A DNA stretch of 64,000 nt from contig NC_056757.1 of NCBI RefSeq assembly GCF_018687715.1, forward strand, positions 5,183,501 to 5,247,500. Direction: 5' to 3'. Below the pieces are notes generated by a model, which saw only the letters and a list, made by a program, of their open reading frames with translations, ran no database searches and was not told the origin of the DNA. Source of the DNA: Carya illinoinensis. Its lineage: Eukaryota > Streptophyta > Magnoliopsida > Fagales > Juglandaceae. Within the stretch, counting starts at the first letter, position 1. Each line of letters starts with the position of its first letter. Shown here piece after piece: positions 45,607-55,448 of the stretch. The position numbers were made by a program, and so were the translations under genes.

Positions 45607-46015
45607 CGGGGCTGTTTAGATTGAGAAACTATCTTATCTCATCATCAAAATTTTTCTAAATTCTCATACAAAATATAATAAATAATTCAACTTTTTAAAA
45701 TCTTAATTTAACTTTTTAAAATTTAAAAATAATAATAACATTAAAAAATAATATTCTAACAATATTTTATTCAACTTTTATCTAAAATCATCTCATCTCA
45801 TCTCGCTATTGAAACAACTAGTCTCGTTTGGAAATTTAAGAAAGTTGTACAACTTTCTTAAATTTTCACACAAAATATAATAAACAATTTAACTTTTTTA
45901 AATCTCAATTCAACTTTTCAAATCCCAAAATAATAATAAAAATATTTTATTTAACTTTTATCTATCATCTAAAATTATCTCATCTTATTTCTGAATCCAA
46001 ACAAATTAGAAAGCT
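45607..46015. mobile_element. Two adjacent MITEs of about 190-200 bp
   Basis: 45607-45825 and 45829-46010 share their interior (CAAAATATAATAAA, CAACTTTT, TATTTAACTTTTATC, ATCTCATCT) and ends (GGGGCTGTTTAGATTGAG and CTCGTTTGGAAATTTAAG on the left; TTGAAACAACTAG and AATCCAAACAAATTAG on the right). Copy A lacks both at the corresponding place (near 27595-27640). Confidence 0.55.
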
Positions 46016-46269
46016 ATTTGGTGGTTGGGATATTCATGATGATCACGATTCACAAAATGTTATGGCATTTTCACATTTTTATTCATATTTACATAAATGT
46101 ATATATATATCTATATATATTTATGTATATAAGTAATATGGTTTCATGCGACACTTTAAATCTATTTTATAATAAAACTAATTTTATAATATGATATACC
46201 ACGTCAAATTATGTGATTAATTTTGTAAAATTCCATTGTAAAACTCCTTTTTTGCCCAAGCATTTCTTG

Positions 46270-46278
46270 TATATAATA
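46270..46278 (+). promoter_or_regulatory. TATA-like box of RING gene B, displaced by an insertion
   Basis: TATATAATA corresponds to the TATA-like box at 27856 in copy A. In copy B it is separated from the conserved leader (from about 46850) by the element at 46289-46841. Confidence 0.4.
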
Positions 46279-46288
46279 TATGTATTCT

Positions 46289-46841
46289 TAAGGTTGTAAA
46301 AAAAATCCGGTGAACCAGTAAACTAAACCAAACCTTGATACAGAGTTTGGTTCAGTTCAGTATCAGTTTTATTCTTCTTAAAATCGATTAAAATTGATTC
46401 GGTTCCGGTTTTTCTTTTTCTAAAACTAAACCAGACTGGTTTATATATATTTTTTAATTTTTATATTTTATATAATTTTTATATATAATATATAATTATA
46501 TATAAAATGGTTTTGTATTATATGATAAATTACTAATTAATATAATATTAAACTTTAAAATCTTATAACAATATAGTTTATTGTATTAGTTATACTAATA
46601 TTGTATAGTGCATATTACTAGTTATACTAATACCATATCACTATATATTATAATATACTATAATATATTATCACTATAATATATTATCACTATAATATTA
46701 TATATTATTAAAACCGGACTGAAACCAATTTAATAGAGTAATCGGTATAGAATCGGTTTTTAAAAATATAAAATCAGTTGATACCAATTCAGTTTCAAAT
46801 TTGATCCAAAATTAGATCAAACCGGACTAATTAGACCCCTA
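46289..46841. mobile_element. hAT-like element, relative of 20025-20707
   Basis: Starts TAAGGTTGTAAAAAAAATCC and ends GGACTAATTAGACCCCTA. The interior shares GATAAATTACTAATTAATAT and AATCGGTTTT with 20025-20707. Copy A reads through without it (AAGTATTATGCAATCTC near 27866). The flanking TATTCT and TATTTT may be a diverged target duplication. Confidence 0.6.
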
Positions 46842-47233
46842 TATTTTATGCAGTCTCTTGCTAGACTTGCTTCTTACAAGGTAAATTAACTAGCCTTTAC
46901 CTTTCCCTCCCAATTCGAATTTTCACAAACCACCCCACAGCAAACCTCTTTAATTTGTATCAAATCTCACGCATCCTTTCCTTCTGTAGAACGAAACAGA
47001 ACGCAACTACAAATTGGACTCCAAATCTTTACACACAAAGAATTGCTTTCTCCAACCCAACAAAACCATTCTTTGCTCCTTTCTCATGTCCGTCTTCCTT
47101 ATTGCATGCCTTCACCGACTTGATTACTTTGCTCATAAAAACCCATTAATTATTTTCAGAAGCAAACGCTCACCCAGAAAGCAAAAATCCAAACCCAATC
47201 GAACATTCAAGTTCCCGACGTCTAATCATAATC

Positions 47234-48070
47234 ATGTCGTTGAGTCGGCCTCCTCGTTTGCGAAACATCAATGGCACCCGGAGGACCGTCCAGCTTTACT
47301 TTTGCTACCTGTGCAACCGGGCAGTCAGTATTTCTAGCACGAACCCATCGGAGATCATTTGCCCACGTTGTTCCGGGCAGTTCGTCTGTGAGGCGTTGGA
47401 CATATCCGGGACAAGGCACGTCGTAGATTTCAGAGGAGGTTACAATCCCTCCCCCGAAAACCGTCTTCGGGGGGCTCTCGCTCTCCTGCTTCACCCGCCC
47501 ATCAGGTTCTTCAGTGATGTCTTGCTGTACTCTCGACGCCGTTCCTCGTTTTCACAGCGTTTCGAGATGGGAGATCAGCGGGACCCAGGAGCTGAAACTA
47601 GAGCCAGGCTACGTACAAGGCGGCGGCATCGAAGTCTTGACGGAAGAGAGAACCCGTACATGCGGGAACCTGGTATTCAAGAATGGCCTCGTACTCGGTT
47701 TGTTCGTAGACGGCCTTCGGATTCTTCCGACCGTTTCGCACCCATTCTGCAGCCGGAAATTGCAATTCCAGATACTTCCGGAGTTGATCCTAGAAATTTC
47801 TTTCTCGGGCCAGGGCTAAACGAATTTATCGAGCAAATAAGTCAAAATGATCGGTCGGGTTCCCATCTGGCACTTGATTCTACAATCAGCGCAATACCAA
47901 CCGTGAAGCAAGAGAACTGCCCTGTGTGCATGGAGGAGTACGAGGTTGGTGGGGAAGCAAGAGAACTGCCCTGCAAACATATTTACCACTCGGATTGTAT
48001 TGTTCCTTGGCTGCGGCTTAACAATTCTTGCCCCGTTTGCCGGCACGAGGTGCAGACCCCGCAAAGGTAA
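47234..48070 (+). CDS. RING-H2 E3 ubiquitin ligase, copy B, shortened
   Basis: A 278-residue paralogue of the gene at 28244. The zinc ribbon (FCYLC, ICPRC) and the RING-H2 finger (CPVCMEEYEV to [10 protein letters not shown]) keep all metal ligands. Two changes are evident. First, the residues in front of the RING ([10 protein letters not shown] in copy A) are replaced by QEN. Second, the protein ends right after the RING at QTPQR, because about 185 bp present in copy A at 29100-29284 are missing. The frame is open, so a shortened ligase is possible, but the promoter is disturbed by the element at 46289-46841. Function is uncertain. Confidence 0.75.
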   Translation: MSLSRPPRLRNINGTRRTVQLYFCYLCNRAVSISSTNPSEIICPRCSGQFVCEALDISGTRHVVDFRGGYNPSPENRLRGALALLLHPPIRFFSDVLLYSRRRSSFSQRFEMGDQRDPGAETRARLRTRRRHRSLDGRENPYMREPGIQEWPRTRFVRRRPSDSSDRFAPILQPEIAIPDTSGVDPRNFFLGPGLNEFIEQISQNDRSGSHLALDSTISAIPTVKQENCPVCMEEYEVGGEARELPCKHIYHSDCIVPWLRLNNSCPVCRHEVQTPQR

Positions 48071-48182
48071 TCATTAACTTCTTATTCCTTTATTCAGCTT
48101 CTTTTCTTGCTGTTTGGTTTCTGAACTCTCTTTATTATTACAATTTGATTGCTGAATATCTTGTGGGCGCTGCATGGCTTCT

Positions 48183-48420
48183 CCGTGAAAATCATGGCGA
48201 ACCACTTGGCCAATGAGTACTCGCATTGCCCTGTGTGCATGGAGACTGGAGGAGTTCGAGGTTGGTGGGGAAGCAAGAGAACTGCCCTGCAAACATATTT
48301 ACCACTCGGATTGTATTGTTCCTTGGCTGCGGCTTCACAATTCTTGCCCCGTTTGCCGGCACGAGGTGCACGCATACGCCGCCACGTGTAGACAATATTG
48401 AACGTACGAGACATTACATT
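48183..48420 (+). pseudogene. Second RING-H2 fragment downstream of copy B
   Basis: Repeats the stretch from ATGGCGAACCACTTGGCCAA through the RING and the beginning of the tail. Relative to copy A it carries a 7-bp insertion (ACTGGAG) after CPVCME, which shifts the frame inside the RING, and a further short insertion after CRHEV. It has no own N-terminal part and lies about 110 bp behind the shortened gene, so it is a nonfunctional partial duplicate. Confidence 0.8.
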
Positions 48421-48675
48421 CACCGGCACGAGATACTGTCCAATATCTTTTGCACTGGATTCATCTTTCTGCCTTTCTTTCTTCTTTCCCCAGCAGTTAA
48501 TTCATGGTGGAGTTCTTGCACGAGATATTGCTTTAGCACTTGATGATTGCTGCATGCTGGAAACAACTCATATGATCCACTTTATTGTTCAACTGTTTTC
48601 TTTAGGAAGGTACGTACGTACGTTCCTAAGCAGGAATAATGAAGGGGGCGCATCTGGGACCGGAGTGCAATATAT

Positions 48676-49217
48676 ATCTATTGTACTCCCTTCGTGCTGC
48701 CTCCGGAATTTTCGGCCAGACTGCCGTGCGTGGCCCCGCGGGAGGGCGCTGACCTAGTGGCAGGCCGCTGCGAGGTTTCACGGGTGCACGTACCCCTGAA
48801 GAGCCGTGCATGGCACTATACGGTTACCATGTGGCCCGGGTACTGTGCATTTAAGTGCATAGTGTCCGCACACGGTTTCCGGTTTATAAACTGAGCGTAA
48901 AGGTGCAAGAAAAAATTTACACAACCTTCCAACACTCTAACACATCATTTTTTTTTTAATTTTTATTATTTTATTTTTTATCAAATATTTAATATATAAC
49001 TAATGAATAAAATAATTAAATTAATTTAAAAAGAATAAATTCAAAAAAAAATATTAAAAAATTAAAAAAATGTGAGATGTTGGGATGTTGAGAGGTTGTG
49101 TAGCAAAACCCATATATATATATGTATCATTGCAAAAAAAAGACCGCGTGAGCTTCCTCGGTGCAACATGTATATATATATACTAGAAGTAATAAAACGT
49201 CCAAGGGACGTTCGGCC
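48676..49217. other. Intergenic DNA with a GC-rich patch
   Basis: 48690-48900 is markedly GC-richer than the surroundings (for example GTGGCCCCGCGGGAGGGCGC). I recognise no protein or structural RNA in it. The remainder is AT-rich. Confidence 0.4.
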
Positions 49218-49320
49218 AGTGGAGAGAGAATGTATATATGTTAATTATATATATATATATATGTGTGTGTGTGTGAACTATATTAACGTCCCCCAGTGGA
49301 GAGAGATCAATGTATATATG

Positions 49321-49369
<49 letters not shown>

Positions 49370-49416
49370 AACTATATTAACGTCCCCGAGTGGAGAGAGA
49401 ATGTATATATGTTAAT

Positions 49417-49448
<32 letters not shown>

Positions 49449-49470
49449 AACTATATTTATATATATATAT
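49218..49470. repeat. Tandem repeat, three units of about 75-85 bp
   Basis: Each unit is CAGTGGAGAGAGAATGTATA (or a variant), TATGTTAATTA, a TA tract of varying length, a GT tract, then GAACTATATTAACGTCCCC. Unit lengths differ mainly in the microsatellite part. Confidence 0.8.
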
Positions 49471-49653
49471 ATGGATGGAAAAGTAAATTAATATACACCA
49501 AAAACCAATACTATGCCCAATTAAAAAAAGCAAAAAAAAAAGAAAAACACTACATTATAAGAAAGAAATGCTTGACATCTCTTTATGATCATGGTGTAAA
49601 TTAAATTGTGGAAGATGCATACATATTGTCATCAAGTAACGTGTCACAAGTCC

Positions 49654-51312
49654 TGTGACGCCCCCAAATTCCGTTTGGGATTGGACGGACATTTGAAGTG
49701 TCGAAACATGTAACACAAGGTTACCTGCCCCCGTTCATGATATATAAGATGCAATGTTCCTAACATGCATCTAACATTATGCAATATTCGCAGCGGATAA
49801 ATTATTTCTTTAGCAATATTATGCACCAAATTGAAAATATCCCAAATGCTTAAAACATACTTGATATATAAAGACTCATTGAACAAATAAGATCATAACA
49901 CTAGTCCAAAATGATTATGATTCAAAAAGTACTGGGAATGCAACTCCATCATACAAGTAGTAATTTACGTTAACTACTATATTAACATTGACGTCGCATC
50001 GTCGCTCAGTCAACTGTGTCTAGTTGATCAGCTCCTGATTCTCCTTCAGATCCTGTAACAAGATCTACCATTCGAGGGGAATGGTAGTTGGGACTACCAC
50101 AGTGAGATTTGATTACAAATCTCAGCAAGTTAACAAAAAACTTCCACACAGGCTAATGATGCATGGATGACAGTAAAAGTATAAATGCATAATCAAATTC
50201 ATATGTAATTAAAGCATAACTTGGCATACAACATAGCATAATTGACATAACTTAAATTGAAACATGAACTGAACTTGACTTGACAAGAACTTGATCTGAA
50301 ACTTGACTTATCATGAACTTGTTCTGAAACTTGAATTAACATGAAAAATACATACTCCACAGTTGTTGTGGCCCCATGTATTCTACGTATAAATACATAC
50401 TCCACAGTTGTTGTTGCCCTATGTATTCTACGTGTAAATACATACTCCACAGTTGTTGTGGCCCCATGTATTTTACGCATCACAATTGTAGTTAAATACA
50501 TACTCCACAGTTGTTGTGGCCCCATGTATTCTACACAAACAGAATGTACTCAAGATGAAACGTGACTGGAATACAAAAGGATTGAAGCCCTGACGTAACA
50601 TAACGTGACTTGAACATAACTTAAAATACATGACCAACTTGAGATAGAAACATTTCGTAACATGGCATAACATATAATAGACAACATATTTAACATGACA
50701 TATTTGCAACAGTGAATATTACATGACTTGACATACATGTAATAGATGGCATACTTAGCATGACGTACTTGTAAGGTACAGTAATACATGACAGAATATA
50801 TTATGTAACAGATAAAAATTGACGACAGAATAAATTCTGTATAATAGACAATTACGTGATAACTTGGCATGGCATGACATATATGATAACATACATACAT
50901 ACACTGTAGTTCCTTTACTTAGCACATATACACAGTAGACTGCTAGTAAGTTAAAAGCTAACTTACCTCGATCTCCGCGTTTCTTATAAAACTTCAAGTG
51001 CGATCACGAGGAACTGTAATTAGTGATTCTAAAAATTAGAACTAAATCACTAATAATTTCAAATATGGAAAATACTAACTTAAAGAGTAAAATTTTCATT
51101 TTACTCTCTACGTGTGGGAAAATGACCGTTTTACCCATAACTATCTCCAATAATCAAAAACACACTTCTGATACCATAGTAAATAATAACACTAACTATG
51201 TAGTTAGACAAAAACTTATACGATTAATGGATTCGTGAAAACTTATGGGGTTTTCACGAGATTCCTAAAGTTAATAGAAATTTCACAATTGAATTTCTAG
51301 CGGACTGTTACA
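49654..51312. mobile_element. Probable solo LTR, 1659 bp
   Basis: Begins TGTGACGCCCCCAAATTCCG and ends CGGACTGTTACA, so it has TG...CA termini. The 5-bp duplication AGTCC lies at 49649-49653 and 51313-51317. No gag or pol sequence is present inside or nearby. Recombination between two LTRs of one element would leave this structure. A nonautonomous element without coding capacity is the alternative. Confidence 0.7.
50346..50534. repeat. Four-unit tandem repeat inside the solo LTR
   Basis: ATACATACTCCACAGTTGTT followed by GTGGCCCCATGTATTCTAC occurs four times. The first three are spaced about 51 bp apart, and the last follows a short extra insertion (CACAATTGTAGTT). Confidence 0.85.
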
Positions 51313-51317
51313 AGTCC

Positions 51318-52821
51318 ATATTAATTCGAACATTTTGTACCTAGATTTCATTTTTTTAATCATGTTACATCCATTACATTTCAACTTTTTTTTTTATCAT
51401 AATATTAGCTATTTTATCATTGTATTACAAAACTTTTAATAGTTTGAGAGTTTAATTCATAGACAACGCTTCGATAATTCTGGTAGTTGATTTTTGAGAT
51501 CTTCTCAAAGAGATTTCTGCATCGTTCTTCTCAGGACGGGTGTGGAGGATGTAGGGTTGCTAGCAAAACAGCTGTTGTGTATATCTCCGACTGTCTGACC
51601 ACTGTCAGTCTGTCTATGGTAGCCCAAACTTTTCCAGTACCATTTCTCCTTGCTTAGTTGGTCGAAGTGTACCTTGCAAATTCCATATGCCATCAGATGA
51701 ACCATTACTATAAGGGATTAGAGAATCAGTTTAATCATGTGCTACATTTATTCACAACTGAATTCTTGAAATCAGGTCTCAAAACACAGAGTGGTATAAA
51801 AGAATAGTCTTTCATAGTGCTTTAACATTAAAAAGAACTATTTTTTTTTTCTGCCTTGTTTTGCTTTAACTAAGAGTGGTAGTTTATTACTCAAGAGAAT
51901 CATAAAAAATGACATGTGGAAATACATTTTAACAGGCCAGATCATTTTTTTTTTTTTGAAGCTTTGGATCCCAATAAGAACCTCATTCAAAAAGGAAAAA
52001 ATGGTCCACACCCATAAAAAATTGCAAGTCTTGTTTACCTGTAACAAGAAAAAACAAAAGCAACAAAGAAACATTAATTCATCTAGCAACAATGAATTAA
52101 GATGAAACATTTATGGTGGCATTAATTTCCAGATGTGGTTAAGCAACAAAGAAATAATGTTATCTTTGATATTTCAAGGATCTTATGAAAGATCTGTTAA
52201 AAAACGATGAAAATAGAAATTGAACTATAGATAACGGACTATAATTTTTTTTTTTAAAAAAAAGAATACATTTTTTATAAGTAAAGATTTATTAAAAAAA
52301 AAAAACCCAAAACCAAAACAACAGCACATCTATTCTTCCTGCAATATACATGTGGAAAATTAAATTTTGAACAAGGCTCATGCCAATGATTGCCCAATAC
52401 TTTATGACCCTCTCATGATCTACACAATACATGTCCTAAGCATTCTAACCAAGTTTGTTCTTGGATAATAAAATCAATCATTTCCAAAACCAACGACATG
52501 TCATTTATTCCCATAGCCAATTCATACAAGAAAAATAAAAAAGTAAAGGCTCTATGTCATTGTCTGCCCAAGGCTTCATGACCCAACAATACTTATAAAA
52601 AAATTCTCATTGAAAATTAAAATTAAAAGAAACTAAGAAAATGGGGGTATTAGAGGAAAATATGTGTAAAGACCAATCCAATGTTGCAAAAAACCATAAC
52701 ATGCAAAGAAAAAAAAAATCTAAATCCATTTATTAAATTGCTACATGGCATGCTTTCTAATTGTGTCGTGATTCAAAGCATTTATAATTAAATAAGGCAT
52801 TTTTATAACCTGAAACTCTCG
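51318..52821. other. Host DNA between the solo LTR and the Athila element
   Basis: AT-rich. On the minus strand, 51625-51715 gives an open stretch ending GEMVLEKFGLP before a stop, with an acceptor-like site upstream. It could be a terminal exon of an unidentified gene, but nothing confirms it. No other supported feature. Confidence 0.3.
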
Positions 52822-52826
52822 CTCTC

Positions 52827-54111
52827 TGATGACTTACAAAATTTCGTATTATAGATTTACAAGATCGCTCGAGCGGAGGCTTTTGGCCGCTCGAGCGAAT
52901 ACAGGCAGATTCAAACGCTCGACTGCCGCTCGACAGTGAGCTCGAGCGGGTTGCGGGAAAATAAAGATCGCTCGAGCGGAGACTTTTGGCCGCTTGAGTT
53001 AAGTCAGGCAGAGTTGAACGTTTGATGTGCGCTCGACAAGCCGCTCGAGCGAATTTAGGCAGAGTCGAACGCTCGATTCTCGCTCGACACCCCGCTCGAG
53101 CGAACATCGTATTTTGACAGATCAAGAATTTTCTGCCGTCACACCACATAAAAGTGATTTTTTACTCTATGGCCGTACCTTTTGACTGGAAAACATTTTT
53201 TTGGGACAGAAAAACACAGCTAGAAGGATTCAAATCATCTGTTTTGGAATCATACACGAGAGCAGAAGGGAGAAAAGTATTGAAACATTTCCTTGAGAAT
53301 TTGAAGACGAGTTGCGACTGCGAGGAGTATTTTTCAGTGTTTATTTTCTTCCAATATTCTCAGAACAATTATGGTGAATTCGTTTATGTTGAATTCCATT
53401 TCTAGCATGAGCTAAATTTTATTTATTCTAGGAAAATGATGTAACCTAGTTTCGAACTATACTTGATTGTCTATGCTAATTTAAGTTAATTCTCTCTTTG
53501 TTTATCTGATTTATTCTGAGTTTATTGCTTCTAATTAACTGGCCATTGATTAGATGATTTTTAATCTTGTGATTTGCTATCGAAAGAGGGAATCATAGGG
53601 TAGATATTGAATATTTCAGCATAAGAAAGTATAGAGATCGAAAGACTTATATGAACCTATGTAGTAATTAAATCATTGGTCTTATTGCTTTCTTACTTTA
53701 TTAATTTGCATATTCTTGTGTGAATTGATGAACAAGAATAATTTCTAATTGACTATCGAAAGAGGCTGTTGGATGAATTAGAGATTTGCTAATGAACAAA
53801 AAGAATTAAATTAAATTAGCTAGATGAGAAAAGCATAGTGAAGAATTAGGTGAAATCAATTTCCTAGAAGTTTTCTTTCCCATTAATTTGATCTTCAAAC
53901 GTCACTTTTATTTCCTTTGTGCATTTCTCTTTGAGTTGATCTTAATTTAATTTGCAACTACAAAAATCTTAGTGATTCCTCTAGATAAAATCGAGATTAG
54001 TATAATTTTAGTATTTGGCAAAAGTAAGGTACCAATCCTTGAGGACGATACTCTTCTTATCACTTTATTATAAAACTACGATACTGTGCACTTGCAGTTT
54101 TGCACTGGTCA
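52827..54111 (+). repeat. 5' LTR of the Athila element
   Basis: Starts TGATGACTTACAAAATTTCG and ends GCACTGGTCA. By eye it differs from the 3' LTR by only a few percent. Confidence 0.92.
52866..53105. repeat. Array of CGCTCGAGCG palindromes in the 5' LTR
   Basis: Five intact CGCTCGAGCG decamers and several one- or two-base variants, spaced within two to three related blocks that also share GGCTTTTGGCCG, CAGGCAGA and GAACGCTCGA words. The 3' LTR has the same array at 61278-61515 with different decamers damaged. Confidence 0.85.
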
Positions 54112-54116
54112 AGTTT

Positions 54117-54136
54117 TTGGCGCTGTTGCCGGGGAT
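54117..54136 (+). other. Primer binding site of the Athila element
   Basis: TTGGCGCTGTTGCCGGGGAT, six bases after the 5' LTR. It is one base different from the TGGCGCCGTTGCCGGGGA site typical of Athila elements. Confidence 0.75.
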
Positions 54137-54239
54137 TGGTTTATTCTTATTCTTTTTGTCAATATTGATACAAAGTAATCTTGGTTTTAATTTAGAAATT
54201 TATTTTATTTTCGTTCTCCAGGTGTGTTTTTGACGTTGG

Positions 54240-55448
54240 ATGCGCTTTGCTAGATCTCGTGATATTATTCCTTTTGATCCAGAGATTGAAAGAACTCTTA
54301 GATTACAAAGAAGAAATAAGATACTAGTCATGGCTGAAGAAGAACGTGAGGCACTACCACGCACCTTGAAGGACTATGTACGACCAGTTGTGAATGGAAA
54401 TTACTCGAGCATAATGCGCCAGACAATTAATGCCAACAACTTTGAGCTCAAACCAGCTTTAATTAGCATGGTGCAGCAGGCTCAATTCAGCGGATTACCA
54501 CTGGATGATCCCAATATTCATTTGGCAATGTTCTTGGAGATTTACGACACTGTGAAGATCAATAGTGTTACTGAAGACACCATTAGACTAAAATTATTTC
54601 CTTTTTCTTTGAGGGACAAGGGTAGAGGTTGGCTACAATCTCTACAACTGAGAAGCATCATTACTTAGCAAGACATGGCTGAGAGGTTTCTTGCTAAATT
54701 CTTTCCTCCTGTAAAAATAGCCCAACTCAGGAGTGAGATTGGCCAGTTCAAGCAAAATGATTTTGAGTCACTCTATGAAACGTGGGAGAGGTATAAAGAC
54801 TTGATTCGACGTTGCCCACAACATGGATTGCCAGATTGGTTGCAAGTTCAGATGTTCTATAATGGGTTAAATGGGCAAACTCGAACTATAGTTGATGCTG
54901 CTTCTGTTGGAACTTTGATGTTGAAGACAGCTAAGGGTGCTACTGCCCTTTTGGAAGAAATGGTCTCAAACAACTATCAATGGCCAACTGAGAGGACTTT
55001 GACTAAGAAGGTTGCTGGAATTCATGACTTGGAGCCGATAGCAGCCCTTTCAACTCAAGTAGCTACTCTATCTCATCAGATTTCAGCCTTGACAACACAA
55101 AGGATACCACAAAGTACAGAATATGTTGCATCTACAAGTATAACAGTTCCAAATAATGAAGCGAATCAAGAACAAGTTCAATATGTCAACAATCGGAACT
55201 ACAACTATCGTGGTAATCCTATGTCAAATTACTATCATTCAGGGCTTAGAAATCATGAGAATTTTTCATATGGAAATACGAAGAATGTGTTGCAACCTCA
55301 ACCTCCTCCAGGATTTGATAGCCAACCAAGTAAGAAGAAGATGTCACTTGAGGATGCCATGATTTCCTTTGTACAGGAGACCAATGCAAGATTTAAAAAC
55401 ACTGATTCACGGTTGGATAACATTAAGACTCATTGTAGCAATATGTGA
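54240..55448 (+). pseudogene. Athila gag region, broken
   Basis: ATG at 54240. The capsid core has ANNFELKPALISMVQ, GLPLDDPNIHLAMFLEI and LKLFPFSLRDKGRGWLQSL, which are diagnostic for Athila gag. A TAG at 54666-54668 stands where a Trp codon is expected, and a TGA at 55446-55448 ends the next open part. The frame continues in the same phase after both. Confidence 0.88.

Larger units (their letters stand above)
33153..48675 (+). repeat. Segmental duplication, copy B
   Basis: Collinear with 15180-30003; the anchors are listed there. Copy B differs by its own insertions (34816-35668, 36041-41230, 42824-43732, 44107-44654, 46289-46841) and by rearrangement of the RING gene at its right end. Similarity stops at about 48675, where copy A runs into a TA tract. 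Confidence 0.85.

Noticed and set aside
48690..48900. GC-rich patch as ribosomal or other structural RNA gene
   Set aside because: I find no recognisable rRNA or tRNA motif and no homologous stretch elsewhere in the window.
49072..49380. 102-codon open frame over the tandem repeat
   Set aside because: It is a translation of TA and GT microsatellites.
50346..50534. Four evenly spaced repeats as a CRISPR-like array
   Set aside because: The spacers are almost absent and similar to each other, the repeats are imperfect, and the host is a plant; it is an ordinary tandem repeat inside an LTR.
52757..53149. Minus-strand frame with repeated ARAACRAHIERSTL-like units
   Set aside because: It is the antisense reading of the CGCTCGAGCG array; the same frame appears in the 3' LTR at 61313-61537.
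53164..53405. Open frame MAVPFDWKTFFWDRKTQ present in both Athila LTRs
   Set aside because: It lies wholly inside the LTR, has no known domain, and is repeated only because the LTRs are copies.
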